Source of the DNA: Gammaproteobacteria bacterium
GTDB lineage: Bacteria; Pseudomonadota; Gammaproteobacteria; Natronospirales; REEB76
NCBI GenBank assembly: GCA_036383255.1
Contig: DASVOS010000008.1
Span: 1 to 51,435 of the forward strand
Length of the DNA: 51,435 nucleotides
Reading direction: 5' to 3'
Of this stretch, positions 18,893 through 27,153 are shown in pieces; position 1 is the stretch's first letter; every line of letters starts with the position of its first letter. A program made the translations under genes and the position numbers. A model generated the notes under the pieces. It was given only the letters and a program-made list of their open reading frames with translations, did no database searches and had not been told where the DNA came from.

Positions 18893-18940
18893 GGGATCCT
18901 CGACGAGAAGGGTTGAGCGAAGACTTGGGGGCGCATAGAA

Positions 18941-18959
18941 TATATCGCATCGCGATATA
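18941..18959. promoter_or_regulatory. Perfect 8-3-8 palindrome, probable MarR operator
   Basis: TATATCGC-ATC-GCGATATA is a perfect inverted repeat 48 bases before the CLC start and 11 bases before the MarR start. Its size and symmetry fit a MarR-dimer site. The location between divergent genes suggests it represses both. Binding is inferred. Confidence 0.7.
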
Positions 18960-18970
18960 AGGCAATCCGG

Positions 18971-19408
18971 ATGGGGTCACACATGGACGACATCACCGCG
19001 AACTTCCAGGTCAGCGACGAGGACTACCTGACCCTGGCTGCCTTCCGCGCCGCGCTGCGCAAGTTCCTGCGCACCAGCGAGGACATCGCCCACGACCTCG
19101 GGCTCACGCCGCAGCAGCACCAGGTGATGCTGGCGGTGCGCGGCTACCCGGGCCAGGAACAGCCCTCCATGGGCCAGCTCGCGGCGCGCCTGCAGGTGCG
19201 GCACAACAGCGCGGTGGGACTCGTGACCCGGCTCGTGAAGCTCGGCTACGTGCGCCGCGACACCTCCAGCCAGGACCAGCGCCGCGTGCACATCTCCCTC
19301 ACCCCCAAGGGCCACGCCATCCTCGACAAGCTCACCGAGGCCCACCGTATCGAGCTCAAGCGCATCGGTCCTGAAATTACCCGGCTACTCAAAGAGCTGA
19401 CTCGTTAG
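18971..19408 (+). CDS. MarR-family transcriptional regulator
   Basis: This 145-residue protein has the MarR winged-helix core: MGQLAARLQVRHNSAVGLVTRL as the recognition region and QDQRRVHISLT as the wing. The N- and C-terminal dimerisation helices are also present. It is paired divergently with the CLC gene and sits next to a perfect palindrome, so it probably controls that gene and itself. ATG 18971 is given; ATG 18983, six bases after GGGG, may be the real start. It is a close paralogue of the MarR gene at 43045-43494, sharing the nine residues VRHNSAVGL and a similar C-terminal helix. Confidence 0.85.
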   Translation: MGSHMDDITANFQVSDEDYLTLAAFRAALRKFLRTSEDIAHDLGLTPQQHQVMLAVRGYPGQEQPSMGQLAARLQVRHNSAVGLVTRLVKLGYVRRDTSSQDQRRVHISLTPKGHAILDKLTEAHRIELKRIGPEITRLLKELTR

Positions 19409-19460
19409 AAACGTCGAGGCTTATACTTGATGCCTATCTGCGCAGCCGGTAGGTAATGGA

Positions 19461-20333
19461 ATGGCCGAGCCGTCAACCGAGAGCATTTTTTCTGAACGTC
19501 CACCGGAAACTCTCTATCACTACACAACTCAATCAGGGTTGTTAGGCATCTTAGAGAGCGAATCGATTTGGTTGACTCATACTCAATACCTCAATGATTC
19601 AAAAGAATTCGTTCACGCTCTGTCAATTGCGCAAACCGAAATAGAAGAAAATCTGGCGCGTGCATCCGGTAAAGAAGCTGCAGTATGGGACGAGATGCAT
19701 AGGGCCATTAAAGAAATGAGCCCCATGAATGTCTGTGTATGTTCTTTTTCTGAGAATAAAGATTCTCTATCGCAATGGCGTGCTTATGGCGGGGAAAGCT
19801 CCGGATTTGCAATCGGTATATCCAGAGACTTGCTGCTGCACACAGTGGATGAGCGTAGTTTTTATATGGCGCGCTGTATCTACGATCCTGATTTGCAGAG
19901 AAAGTTTATCCGCCGAATAGTTGCTGGGATATTTAGCGAGAATATTGAGAAAGTTCGGACAGCAGGAGCACTGTTGGCAGACGAGGATGCTTTGGACGAT
20001 TGGCTCCCAGAGGGAGGGAATCTAGTTGCAAGGCTACAGCGGTATGCACCTGTATTAAAAGATCAGGCATTTGAAGAAGAGCGAGAATGGAGAATTATTA
20101 GTCGACCTATGATGGCCAAACGACTTTCTTTTCGAGAAGGGAAGTCTACGATAGTTCCTTACTGCAACTTGCCGATTGGTGGTGAAAAAAAGCCCTTCGC
20201 GATTAACGAGGTAGTTATTGGACCAACTGTTGCTCAAGGGAGAGCAGTACGAGCCGTTTCGAGTCTTCTCGTGCATCGGAAACACAAAGACGTGTCGGTT
20301 ACCCTTTCCAAAGTGCCATACAGAACTTGGTAG
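19461..20333 (+). CDS. DUF2971 protein on low-GC foreign DNA
   Basis: This 290-residue protein belongs to DUF2971. It shows the N-terminal YHYT (19-22), LTHTQYLNDSKE with N45/D46, the central SFSE (95-98) and LSQWRAYG (103-110), and a late EREWRII. The biochemical role of the family is not known to me; members are common in accessory DNA. The base composition is clearly lower in GC than every neighbour and its codons are A/T-ending, a strong sign of transfer. It lies directly beside a broken tRNA-Pro copy and the intact tRNA-Pro. The ribosome site is weak (AGGTAATGGA). A TTATACT stretch about 30 bases upstream may be its -10 box. Confidence 0.8.
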   Translation: MAEPSTESIFSERPPETLYHYTTQSGLLGILESESIWLTHTQYLNDSKEFVHALSIAQTEIEENLARASGKEAAVWDEMHRAIKEMSPMNVCVCSFSENKDSLSQWRAYGGESSGFAIGISRDLLLHTVDERSFYMARCIYDPDLQRKFIRRIVAGIFSENIEKVRTAGALLADEDALDDWLPEGGNLVARLQRYAPVLKDQAFEEEREWRIISRPMMAKRLSFREGKSTIVPYCNLPIGGEKKPFAINEVVIGPTVAQGRAVRAVSSLLVHRKHKDVSVTLSKVPYRTW

Positions 20334-20345
20334 AGGCCAACACAA

Positions 20346-20359
20346 GTCGGGGTGACAGG
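20346..20359. repeat. Duplicate of the tRNA-Pro 3' end (att-like)
   Basis: The 14 bases GTCGGGGTGACAGG match exactly the 3' end of the tRNA-Pro gene at 20530-20543, in the same orientation. Integrases of tRNA-targeting elements leave such direct repeats. Confidence 0.7.
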
Positions 20360-20380
20360 GCGAGGGGGCGAAGCCTCCGA

Positions 20381-20412
20381 GCGGGCCGGGCAGGAGCCCG
20401 CCCTGGCTTTTT
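20381..20412 (+). terminator. Possible terminator after the DUF2971 gene
   Basis: A GCGGGC / GCCCGC stem with a nine-base loop is followed within six bases by TTTTT. The T-tract is shared with the next hairpin, so the terminator call is tentative. Confidence 0.4.
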
Positions 20413-20441
20413 GCGTTTGGCAGGATAGCCAAACGCAAAAA
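20408..20441. repeat. Perfect 14-bp hairpin inside the tRNA-Pro fragment
   Basis: TTTTTGCGTTTGGC and its exact complement flank the loop AGGATA. Because the arms end in T5 and A5 this can act as a terminator in both directions. It sits at the end of an insert of about 82 bases that splits a partial tRNA-Pro copy. Confidence 0.7.
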
Positions 20442-20462
20442 TGAACCTAGCGGCCCCTACGT
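20442..20462 (-). pseudogene. tRNA-Pro remnant, second piece
   Basis: TGAACCT and GCGGCCCCTACGT, with one extra A between them, match the T-arm to anticodon-stem part of the intact tRNA-Pro at 20547-20566. Together with the 14-base piece at 20346-20359 this is a partial 3' copy of the tRNA gene interrupted in the T-loop. Confidence 0.65.
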
Positions 20463-20527
20463 ATCAAATAGGTGCCGCAGGGTCTATTAAGAACTAAGGG
20501 TACAAACTGACGGGAAAAGTCTTTAAT

Positions 20528-20604
20528 TGGTCGGGGTGACAGGATTTGAACCTGCGGCCCCTACGTCCCGAACGTAGTGCTCTACCAGGCTGAGCTACAC
20601 CCCG
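20528..20604 (-). tRNA. tRNA-Pro (CGG anticodon)
   Basis: The reverse strand folds into a full cloverleaf of 77 bases including an encoded CCA. The acceptor stem is CGGGGTG/CACCCCG. The anticodon stem CTACG/CGTAG encloses the loop TTCGGGA, giving anticodon CGG for codon CCG. The T-arm reads GGTTCAAATCC. Confidence 0.95.
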
Positions 20605-20618
20605 AAAGCAGGCCGCGT

Positions 20619-20647
20619 ACTATACGGGAACCCCGGGGGCCTTTCAA
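20619..20647 (-). promoter_or_regulatory. Sigma-70 promoter of tRNA-Pro
   Basis: On the reverse strand TTGAAA and TATAGT are separated by exactly 17 bases, with a GC-rich discriminator just upstream of the tRNA. The -35 occupies 20642-20647 and the -10 occupies 20619-20624. Confidence 0.8.
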
Positions 20648-20743
20648 TCCAAGGGTCCCGGACACGCCTCCCTCATTTGACTACACTGTTTGACATAGGC
20701 CGGCCGCCGAGCCGCCGCGGGAAGCCTGTGACAGGCAGTGCCC

Positions 20744-23356
20744 ATGAGCGTGATGGACATCAGGGGATCCTCCGCATGGCGCGCCACGGGCTGGCGCTGG
20801 CAGCCGCTGTCGCCCCTGGCCGTGTATGCCGCCCGCGAATATCCGCGCTTCGTGCTCACCAGCCTGTGGCTGGCGGTGACGCTGCTCTGCGTGTGGTGGC
20901 CGCTGGCGGACAACGGCTTGCTGCCCCACGGCGCCGGCTTCACCTGGAACCGCTGGGAGTTCCACCTTGGCCACACCGCGGAAGTGGTGCACATCTACCT
21001 GCCCTGGACCGTGGGGGTGTGCCTGGTGATGTGGCTGGGGCTGGAGTGGGCGGCGGTGCCGGCCTACCTCGCCACGCTGTTCAGCACGCTCTATAAAGGT
21101 ATGCCGCCGGACGTGGCGGTGGTGAACGCGCTCCACAACCCCCTGGCGCTGGCGACCTACTTCCTCTTCTACTGCAACTACAAGGGCGACTACAGCCTGC
21201 GCAGCGCGCGCTCCTGGGGCTGGTTCCTGCTGGCCTCCCTGAGCGCGGCGCTGGTGAGCTCGCTGGGCTCGTTCATCTCGGAGTTCACGGGCACGGCCCT
21301 GGTGGGCGGCGGCGGCATCCTCGCATCCTGGCTGGCCTGGGTGCCGAACGCGTTCCTGCTCTCGGTGCTGACCAGCGCGCCGCTGATCCTCCTGTTCAGC
21401 CCTGCCGTCGAGCGCCTCAAGCAGCGCCACTTCGGCACGGGGCGCGGCGAGTCCGCCTACACGCCGCGGGAGCTGGTGCTGGCGGCGAGCATGTTCGCGA
21501 TCATGCTGGTGCTGTTCCTGCTGGTGGAAGACCAGTGGATGGCGCGGCGCGTGAACGGGCTGCTGCAGGCCTCCATGCCGGATCCGGCGCGGGCCGGCAT
21601 CCAGGCGCAGTTCGCGGCGGAGCGCTTCGTGATCTGGCTGTTCGCGCTGCTGCTGGCCGGCATCTCCCTGGGCGGGGTGTTCTTCACCAGCCGCTGGGCC
21701 CAGCGCACGCGCATGCGCTTCGACCACGAGACGCGCGAGGCGCGCACCGCGGCGCGCCGCAGCGAGTCCAACTTCCGCAACTTCTTCGACAACAATCCGG
21801 CGCCGATGCTGCTCTACGACCGGGACACCGGAGAGTTCGTGGACGTCAACCAGGCCGCGATAGACCGCTATGGGCACAGCCGCAGCGAGTTCCTCGAGAT
21901 GACCATCTTCGACATCCGCCCCGCCGAGGACGTGCCGAAGCTCAAGGCCTTCATGAAGGCGCCGGGCTACCGCAACGCCGAGTACCGCCACGCCGGCGAG
22001 TGGCGGCATCTCACCAAGAGCGGCGAGATCATGCACGTGGACGTGCGGGTGAGCGCCGTGGTGCTGGACAACCGTGCGCTCAACCTGGTGCTGATCTACG
22101 ACATCTCCCCCCGCAAACAGGCGCAGGCGGCGGTGGAGCGCCGCGCCCGCGAGCTGCAGTCGCTGGCGGCCTCGTCGCTGGAGATCGCCGGCGCCAAGAC
22201 GGTGGACGAGGTGCTGTGCATCAGCGCGGAACGTGCCCGCGAGCTGTCCGGGGCACAGGTGGCGATCGCCCGCTGCGAGCCGCAGCAGCTGCGAGCATCG
22301 CTGGGGGAACCCTACGCGGCCTGGCGCGCGCCGGAACGGCTGCCGGACGGCGAGGGCGTGTGGCGCGTGCTCAAGGAGAAGCACCACCCGCTGCGCTTCA
22401 TGGCCCAGGAGATGCCGGACCACCCGGGGCTGCTGCTGTTCGACGGCAACTACGGGCGCACCGACATCGGCGCGCTGTTGGCGGTGCCGCTGACCGGCGG
22501 CGACTCGGAGCTGGTGGGTGCACTGGTGGTGGCCGACAAGGGCGGGGCCGATTTCGACGCGGAGGACGAGTCCATCCTGCTGCAGCTGGCGCAGAGCGCC
22601 TCCGCCGGCATCGAGAGCGTGCTGCTGAAGGAGGCGCTGGAAGGGCACATGCACGAGCTGGAGCGGCGGGTGGCGGAACGCACCGCGGAGCTGGATGCGT
22701 TCGCCTACTCGGTGGCGCACGACCTCAGGGCGCCGCTGCGCGCCATGCACGGCTTCGCCGACGCGGTGCTGGAGGACCACGGCATCAAGCTGGACGACTC
22801 CGGCAGGGACTACCTGGCGCGCATCATCAAGAGCTCCAAGAACATGGACGCCCTGATCCAGGACCTCCTGGCCTACAGCCGCATCGGCCGGGACAAGGTG
22901 GAGCTGCAGGGGGTGCCCCTGGCGGAGCTGGTGCAGGAGACGCTGGCGGACCTGCAGCACGACATCGAGTCGCGCGGCGCCGCGGTGGAAGTGGCGGTGC
23001 CGCCGTTGACGGTCCTCGGCCACAAGGCCACACTAAAGCAGGTGATCCTCAACCTGGTGGGGAACGCGCTCAAGTTCACGGAGCCCGGGACGGCGCCCAA
23101 GGTGCGCATCTGGGCCGTCGCGCGCCGCGGCGACATCGAGCTGTGCGTGAGGGACAACGGCATCGGCATCGCGCCGGAGCACCAGGAACGCATATTCAAC
23201 GTGTTCGAGAGGCTGCATGGCTCGGAGACCTATCCGGGCACGGGTATCGGCCTCTCCATCGTGAAGAAGGGGCTGGCGAGCATGCAGGGGTCGATCAGCG
23301 TCGAATCCGACGGGAAGGGCAGCACCTTCCATGCACGCCTGAAGGAGTACCGGTGA
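20744..23356 (+). CDS. Sensor histidine kinase, MASE1-PAS-GAF-HisKA-HATPase
   Basis: This is an inner-membrane histidine kinase of about 870 residues. The N-terminal 320 or so residues form a multi-helix MASE1 sensor domain. A PAS domain follows (FRNFFDNNPAPMLLYDRDTG), then a GAF-like domain (about 480-640). The HisKA helix carries phospho-acceptor H659 in SVAHDLRAP. The ATPase domain has the N box LNLVGNALKF and the G boxes DNGIGIAP and GTGIGLSIV. The kinase core is of the bacteriophytochrome (Cph1) type. ATG 20744 is chosen over GTG 20738. The stop overlaps the response-regulator start by one base (TGATG), which implies tight coupling with that partner. Confidence 0.9.
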   Translation: MSVMDIRGSSAWRATGWRWQPLSPLAVYAAREYPRFVLTSLWLAVTLLCVWWPLADNGLLPHGAGFTWNRWEFHLGHTAEVVHIYLPWTVGVCLVMWLGLEWAAVPAYLATLFSTLYKGMPPDVAVVNALHNPLALATYFLFYCNYKGDYSLRSARSWGWFLLASLSAALVSSLGSFISEFTGTALVGGGGILASWLAWVPNAFLLSVLTSAPLILLFSPAVERLKQRHFGTGRGESAYTPRELVLAASMFAIMLVLFLLVEDQWMARRVNGLLQASMPDPARAGIQAQFAAERFVIWLFALLLAGISLGGVFFTSRWAQRTRMRFDHETREARTAARRSESNFRNFFDNNPAPMLLYDRDTGEFVDVNQAAIDRYGHSRSEFLEMTIFDIRPAEDVPKLKAFMKAPGYRNAEYRHAGEWRHLTKSGEIMHVDVRVSAVVLDNRALNLVLIYDISPRKQAQAAVERRARELQSLAASSLEIAGAKTVDEVLCISAERARELSGAQVAIARCEPQQLRASLGEPYAAWRAPERLPDGEGVWRVLKEKHHPLRFMAQEMPDHPGLLLFDGNYGRTDIGALLAVPLTGGDSELVGALVVADKGGADFDAEDESILLQLAQSASAGIESVLLKEALEGHMHELERRVAERTAELDAFAYSVAHDLRAPLRAMHGFADAVLEDHGIKLDDSGRDYLARIIKSSKNMDALIQDLLAYSRIGRDKVELQGVPLAELVQETLADLQHDIESRGAAVEVAVPPLTVLGHKATLKQVILNLVGNALKFTEPGTAPKVRIWAVARRGDIELCVRDNGIGIAPEHQERIFNVFERLHGSETYPGTGIGLSIVKKGLASMQGSISVESDGKGSTFHARLKEYR

Positions 23357-23814
23357 TGGCCGACATGGGCGATATAACCAAGACAACCATCCTGCTGGCG
23401 GAGGACGACGAGAACGACGTGATGCTGATCAAGCGCGCGTTCAGCAAGTCGCACGTGGTCAACCCCATCGCCTGCGTGAAGAACGGCGAGGAGGCGGTGG
23501 CCTACCTCTCGGGCGAAGGGGACTATGCGGACCGGCTGCGCCACCCGCTGCCGTTCATGCTGCTCCTGGACCTGAAGCTGCCGCGGCTCTCGGGCCACGA
23601 GGTGCTGAAGTGGCTGCGGGCCCAGAACGGCCTGCGGCGCCTGCCGGTGGTGGTGCTGACCTCGTCGCGCGAGCCGGCCGACATCAACCGCGCCTACGAG
23701 CTGGGGGCGAACTCCTACCTGGTGAAGCCGGTGGTGTTCGAGGAGTTCAGCGCACTTTTGAAGCAGCTTCAGGTCTATTGGCTGATGCTGAGCGAGCACC
23801 CGGAACTGCACTAG
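23356..23814 (+). CDS. Single-domain response regulator (Rcp1-like)
   Basis: This 152-residue receiver-only protein has the acidic pair EDDEND at the N-terminus, the phospho-acceptor D72 in LLLDLKLP, a conserved VLTSS threonine/serine switch, and the lysine of YLVKPV. It resembles Rcp1, the partner of Cph1-type kinases. The start ATG overlaps the kinase stop, so the kinase is almost certainly its phosphodonor. It has no output domain and probably passes phosphate on or acts by protein contact; the next gene in the operon is a candidate downstream member. Confidence 0.92.
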   Translation: MADMGDITKTTILLAEDDENDVMLIKRAFSKSHVVNPIACVKNGEEAVAYLSGEGDYADRLRHPLPFMLLLDLKLPRLSGHEVLKWLRAQNGLRRLPVVVLTSSREPADINRAYELGANSYLVKPVVFEEFSALLKQLQVYWLMLSEHPELH

Positions 23815-23850
23815 CGGGACCGGACCGGGGACCAGGCCTGGGGAGGGCCG

Positions 23851-26800
23851 ATGGCGGAGAAGAAGCGAGTGGAAGGCGAGACTGCGCGCGCCAGTGCCGG
23901 CGGTCCGCGCGTATTGCTCGTGGACGACAACCCGGACGACCGCGCCCTGGTGGAGCGGGAGCTGCGCAAGGACTTCCCGGACGCCCTGACCTTCCAGGTG
24001 AGCACGCCGGCCCAGCTCGAGGCCGCCATCGCCCAGCCGGGCCTCGACCTCGTGATCACGGACTTCCACCTCAAGTGGTCCACGGGCCTCGAGGTGCTGA
24101 AGCGCATCCGCAGCCGCGACCAGGACCTGCCGGTGATCATGTTCACCGGCACCGGCACCGAGGAGGTGGCGGTGGAGGCGATGCGGCTCGGGCTCGCGGA
24201 CTACGTGACCAAGTCCTCCAAGCACATGCCGCGACTGCGCCGCTCGGTGAAGGCGGCGCTCTCGGCGGCGACCCATGCGCGCGCGCGCGAGCAGGCGGAG
24301 AACCTGCTGGCGGATGCGCTCGGCTACATCGAGGACGGTTTCATAATCTTCGACGCCGACGACAAGGTGGTGGTGTCGAACGACCAGCTCAAGCTCATGT
24401 ACCCGCACCTCGCCCCGCTCATGGTGCCCGGCACCAAGTTCGAGGACATGCTGCGCGCGGCCATCGAGGCGGACAAGATCGCGATCCCGGACGGCGACGC
24501 GGAGAGGTGGCTGCAGGACCGGCTCGAGGCGCACCACCGTTCCACCGGCAGCCTGGAGCAGCGCCTGCCGGACGGCCGCTGGGTGCTGATCAAGGAGCGG
24601 CGCAGCCGCGACGGCGGCTACATCAACGTCTATACGGACGTCACCGCGCTCAAGCAGCGCGAGCTGGAGCTGGAGAAGCTGCTCTCGGAGCACGTGATGC
24701 TGGGCGCGGCGGTGAGCCAGTCGCCGGCGGGCGTGATGGTGGCGGACGCCACCGGCGGCGACAGCTACCTGATCACCTACATCAATCCGGCGTTCCAGCG
24801 CATCACCGGCTACACGTTCGAGGAAGTGCGCGGGCGGGACTGGACCCTGCTGAAGGGCGAGGAGACCTCCCCGCAGACCTGCGACGAGGTCAACTCGGCG
24901 CTGCGCGCACACCGCTCCATCCAGGTCGAGATCATCAACTACCGCAAGGACGGCACCAAGTTCTGGGACGAGCTGTCCATCAGCCCGGTGTTCGATGAGC
25001 AGGGCGCGGTCAAGTTCTTCGTCGGCGTGCTCACCGACATCAGCGAGCGGGTGCGCACCCGCGACATGCTGGAGGAGCGCACCTCGATGCTGGGCGAGGC
25101 CGAGCACCTCGCGCACCTCGGCCACTGGCGCTGGGACATCGCCAGCAACAAGCTGTGGTGGTCCGACGAGGTCTACCGCATACGCGGCCTCGACCCGCGC
25201 AGGATCGACCCGGACTTCAACCGCACCCTCAGCACCTACCACCCGGACGACCAGCCCTACGTGGAGAAGTTCGTGCGCCACGCCGCCGCCACCCACGAGA
25301 GCGTGGAGTTCGAGGCGCGGGTGGTGCGGCCGGACGGCCAGATCCGCCACGTGCGGGTGAAGGGCCAGTACAGCCCGCCCACCCCGGACGCCGGCGAGTC
25401 GGTGTTCGGCATCTTCCAGGACATCACTTCCCAGAAGGAGAGCGAGGCGGCGCTGCGGCGCAGCGAGCGCCAGTACCGCCGCCTGATGGAGGCGGTGCCG
25501 CACGGCATCAAGGAGATCGCGCTGGACGGCGTGATCACCTACGCGAACCAGGCCCACCACGAGATGCTGGGCTACATGCCCGGCGGCCTCGTGGGCAAGA
25601 AGGTCTTCGACATCATCGCCGACGCGCCGCAGCGGGCCGAGGCGGAGATGCGCTTCCGCAAGCTGGTGACGGGCGAGCGCCCCAGCATGGCGTTCACCAC
25701 CCGCTACCTCACCGCCGACGGGCGCATCATCGACGTGCAGGTGGACGCGGTGATCAGCCGCAACGAGAGCGGCGGCATCAACGGCGTGATCTCGGTCACC
25801 ACCGACATCACCGAGCGGGTGCAGAGCGAGAAGCGCCTGCGCTACCTCGCGTTCTACGACCCGCTCACCGGACTCGGCAACCGGGTGCTGCTCACCGAGC
25901 ACCTGGCGGACCAGTTCCGCTACGCCGGCGCGGACCGGCGCGTGGCGGTGGTGCTGTGCAACATCGACGGCTTCAAGATCATCAACGACGTGCTGGGCCA
26001 CGACGCGGGCGACAGCGTGCTGCGCGAGTTCGGTACCCGCCTCTCGGCCGCCTTCGGCGGCTCCGAGGGCGTGGCGCGGCTCGCGGCGGACGAGTTCGCG
26101 GCGGTGATCATCGGCGACGGCAGCCGCGAGGCGCTGCGCCAGCAGCTGGAGTCCGTGAAGGGGATGCTCGAGGCGCCCCTGCAGCTGCCGGCGAGCCGGC
26201 TGGACCTGCGGGTCAGCATGGGCGTGGCCATGGCGCCGCAGGACGGCGAGACGGCGGAGGCGCTGCTGCGCAACGCCGACAACGCGCTGCTGGAGGTGAA
26301 GCGCCAGGACCCGGGCGGCATGCGCTTCTACAACGCCGACATGAAGGCGCTGGCGGAGGAATACCTGACGCTGCGCGGCAACCTGCGCCGCGCCACCATG
26401 CAGGGCGAGATCTACCTGGAGTACCAGCCGCAGGTGGAGCTGATCGGCGGCAAGGTCGCGGGGCTGGAGGCGCTGGCGCGCTGGCGCACCGCCGACGGCG
26501 CGCTAATCTCGCCCACCAAGTTCATCCCCATCGCCGAGCAGAGTGGCGACATCCTGATGCTGGGCAGCTGGCTGCTGGAGGCGGCGTGCCGCCAGGCGGT
26601 GTCATGGCGCAGCCTGGGGGTGCCGCTGGCGCCGCTCACGGTGAACGTGTCGCCGCGCCAGTTCCTGCAGGACGACATGGTGGCGACGGTGAAGGGCATC
26701 CTGGACCGCACCGGACTCGAGGCGCAGATGCTGCAGCTCGAGCTGACGGAGACCGCGCTCATGACCGACAGCCCGGCGGTGCTGCAGCGCATGGACGACC

Positions 26801-27150
26801 TGGCCGACATGGGCGTGGGGTTCTCGCTGGACGACTTCGGCACCGGCTATTCGTCGTTGAGCTACCTGAACCGTTTCCCCATACGCACCATCAAGGTGGA
26901 CCGCAGCTTCGTGGCGGGCGTGCCGGACGACGCGCGCCAGGCGGCGATCGTCAACGCGGTGATCGCCATGGGCCATGAGCTGGGCATCAAGGTGGTGGCG
27001 GAAGGCGTGGAGGCGGCGCGCCAGGGGGAGTTCCTGCGGGAGGCGGGCTGCGACATGGCCCAGGGCTTCTATTACAGCCATCCGCTCTCGGCTGACGCCT
27101 GCGCCGACATCCTGCGCCAGGGCAGCGTGCCCATGCTGCGGCGCCGCTGA
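23851..27150 (+). CDS. REC-PAS(x4)-degenerate GGDEF-EAL protein, probable c-di-GMP phosphodiesterase
   Basis: This is a 1099-residue signalling protein. An N-terminal receiver (1-130) has acceptor D71. Four PAS-type domains follow (about 150-270, 280-405, 410-530 and 535-660). The GGDEF domain has its signature degraded to AADEF, so cyclase activity is unlikely. The EAL domain keeps the residues needed for phosphodiesterase activity: EALARW, TVNVSPRQF, LELTETAL, DDFGTGYSS, IKVDRSF and VAEGVE. The second PAS looks like a LOV domain, but the flavin cysteine is replaced (GRDWTLLKG, W331). It follows the response-regulator gene by 36 bases with a GGGAGGG ribosome site. Phosphorylation probably tunes c-di-GMP breakdown. 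Confidence 0.9.
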   Translation: MAEKKRVEGETARASAGGPRVLLVDDNPDDRALVERELRKDFPDALTFQVSTPAQLEAAIAQPGLDLVITDFHLKWSTGLEVLKRIRSRDQDLPVIMFTGTGTEEVAVEAMRLGLADYVTKSSKHMPRLRRSVKAALSAATHARAREQAENLLADALGYIEDGFIIFDADDKVVVSNDQLKLMYPHLAPLMVPGTKFEDMLRAAIEADKIAIPDGDAERWLQDRLEAHHRSTGSLEQRLPDGRWVLIKERRSRDGGYINVYTDVTALKQRELELEKLLSEHVMLGAAVSQSPAGVMVADATGGDSYLITYINPAFQRITGYTFEEVRGRDWTLLKGEETSPQTCDEVNSALRAHRSIQVEIINYRKDGTKFWDELSISPVFDEQGAVKFFVGVLTDISERVRTRDMLEERTSMLGEAEHLAHLGHWRWDIASNKLWWSDEVYRIRGLDPRRIDPDFNRTLSTYHPDDQPYVEKFVRHAAATHESVEFEARVVRPDGQIRHVRVKGQYSPPTPDAGESVFGIFQDITSQKESEAALRRSERQYRRLMEAVPHGIKEIALDGVITYANQAHHEMLGYMPGGLVGKKVFDIIADAPQRAEAEMRFRKLVTGERPSMAFTTRYLTADGRIIDVQVDAVISRNESGGINGVISVTTDITERVQSEKRLRYLAFYDPLTGLGNRVLLTEHLADQFRYAGADRRVAVVLCNIDGFKIINDVLGHDAGDSVLREFGTRLSAAFGGSEGVARLAADEFAAVIIGDGSREALRQQLESVKGMLEAPLQLPASRLDLRVSMGVAMAPQDGETAEALLRNADNALLEVKRQDPGGMRFYNADMKALAEEYLTLRGNLRRATMQGEIYLEYQPQVELIGGKVAGLEALARWRTADGALISPTKFIPIAEQSGDILMLGSWLLEAACRQAVSWRSLGVPLAPLTVNVSPRQFLQDDMVATVKGILDRTGLEAQMLQLELTETALMTDSPAVLQRMDDLADMGVGFSLDDFGTGYSSLSYLNRFPIRTIKVDRSFVAGVPDDARQAAIVNAVIAMGHELGIKVVAEGVEAARQGEFLREAGCDMAQGFYYSHPLSADACADILRQGSVPMLRRR

Positions 27151-27153
27151 GCG

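Noticed and set aside
20677-20718. Promoter for the histidine kinase from TTGACT/TTGACA at 20677-20695
   Set aside because: Neither has a recognisable -10 box at 16-18 bases.
20681-23023. Long open reverse frame opposite the histidine kinase
   Set aside because: It is the antisense of a well-supported kinase, with arginine/histidine/alanine-rich low-complexity protein and no ribosome site. High GC makes such frames common.
23230-26001. 923-codon reverse frame opposite the regulator and EAL genes
   Set aside because: Both sense genes have full domain sets; the antisense product has no recognisable fold.
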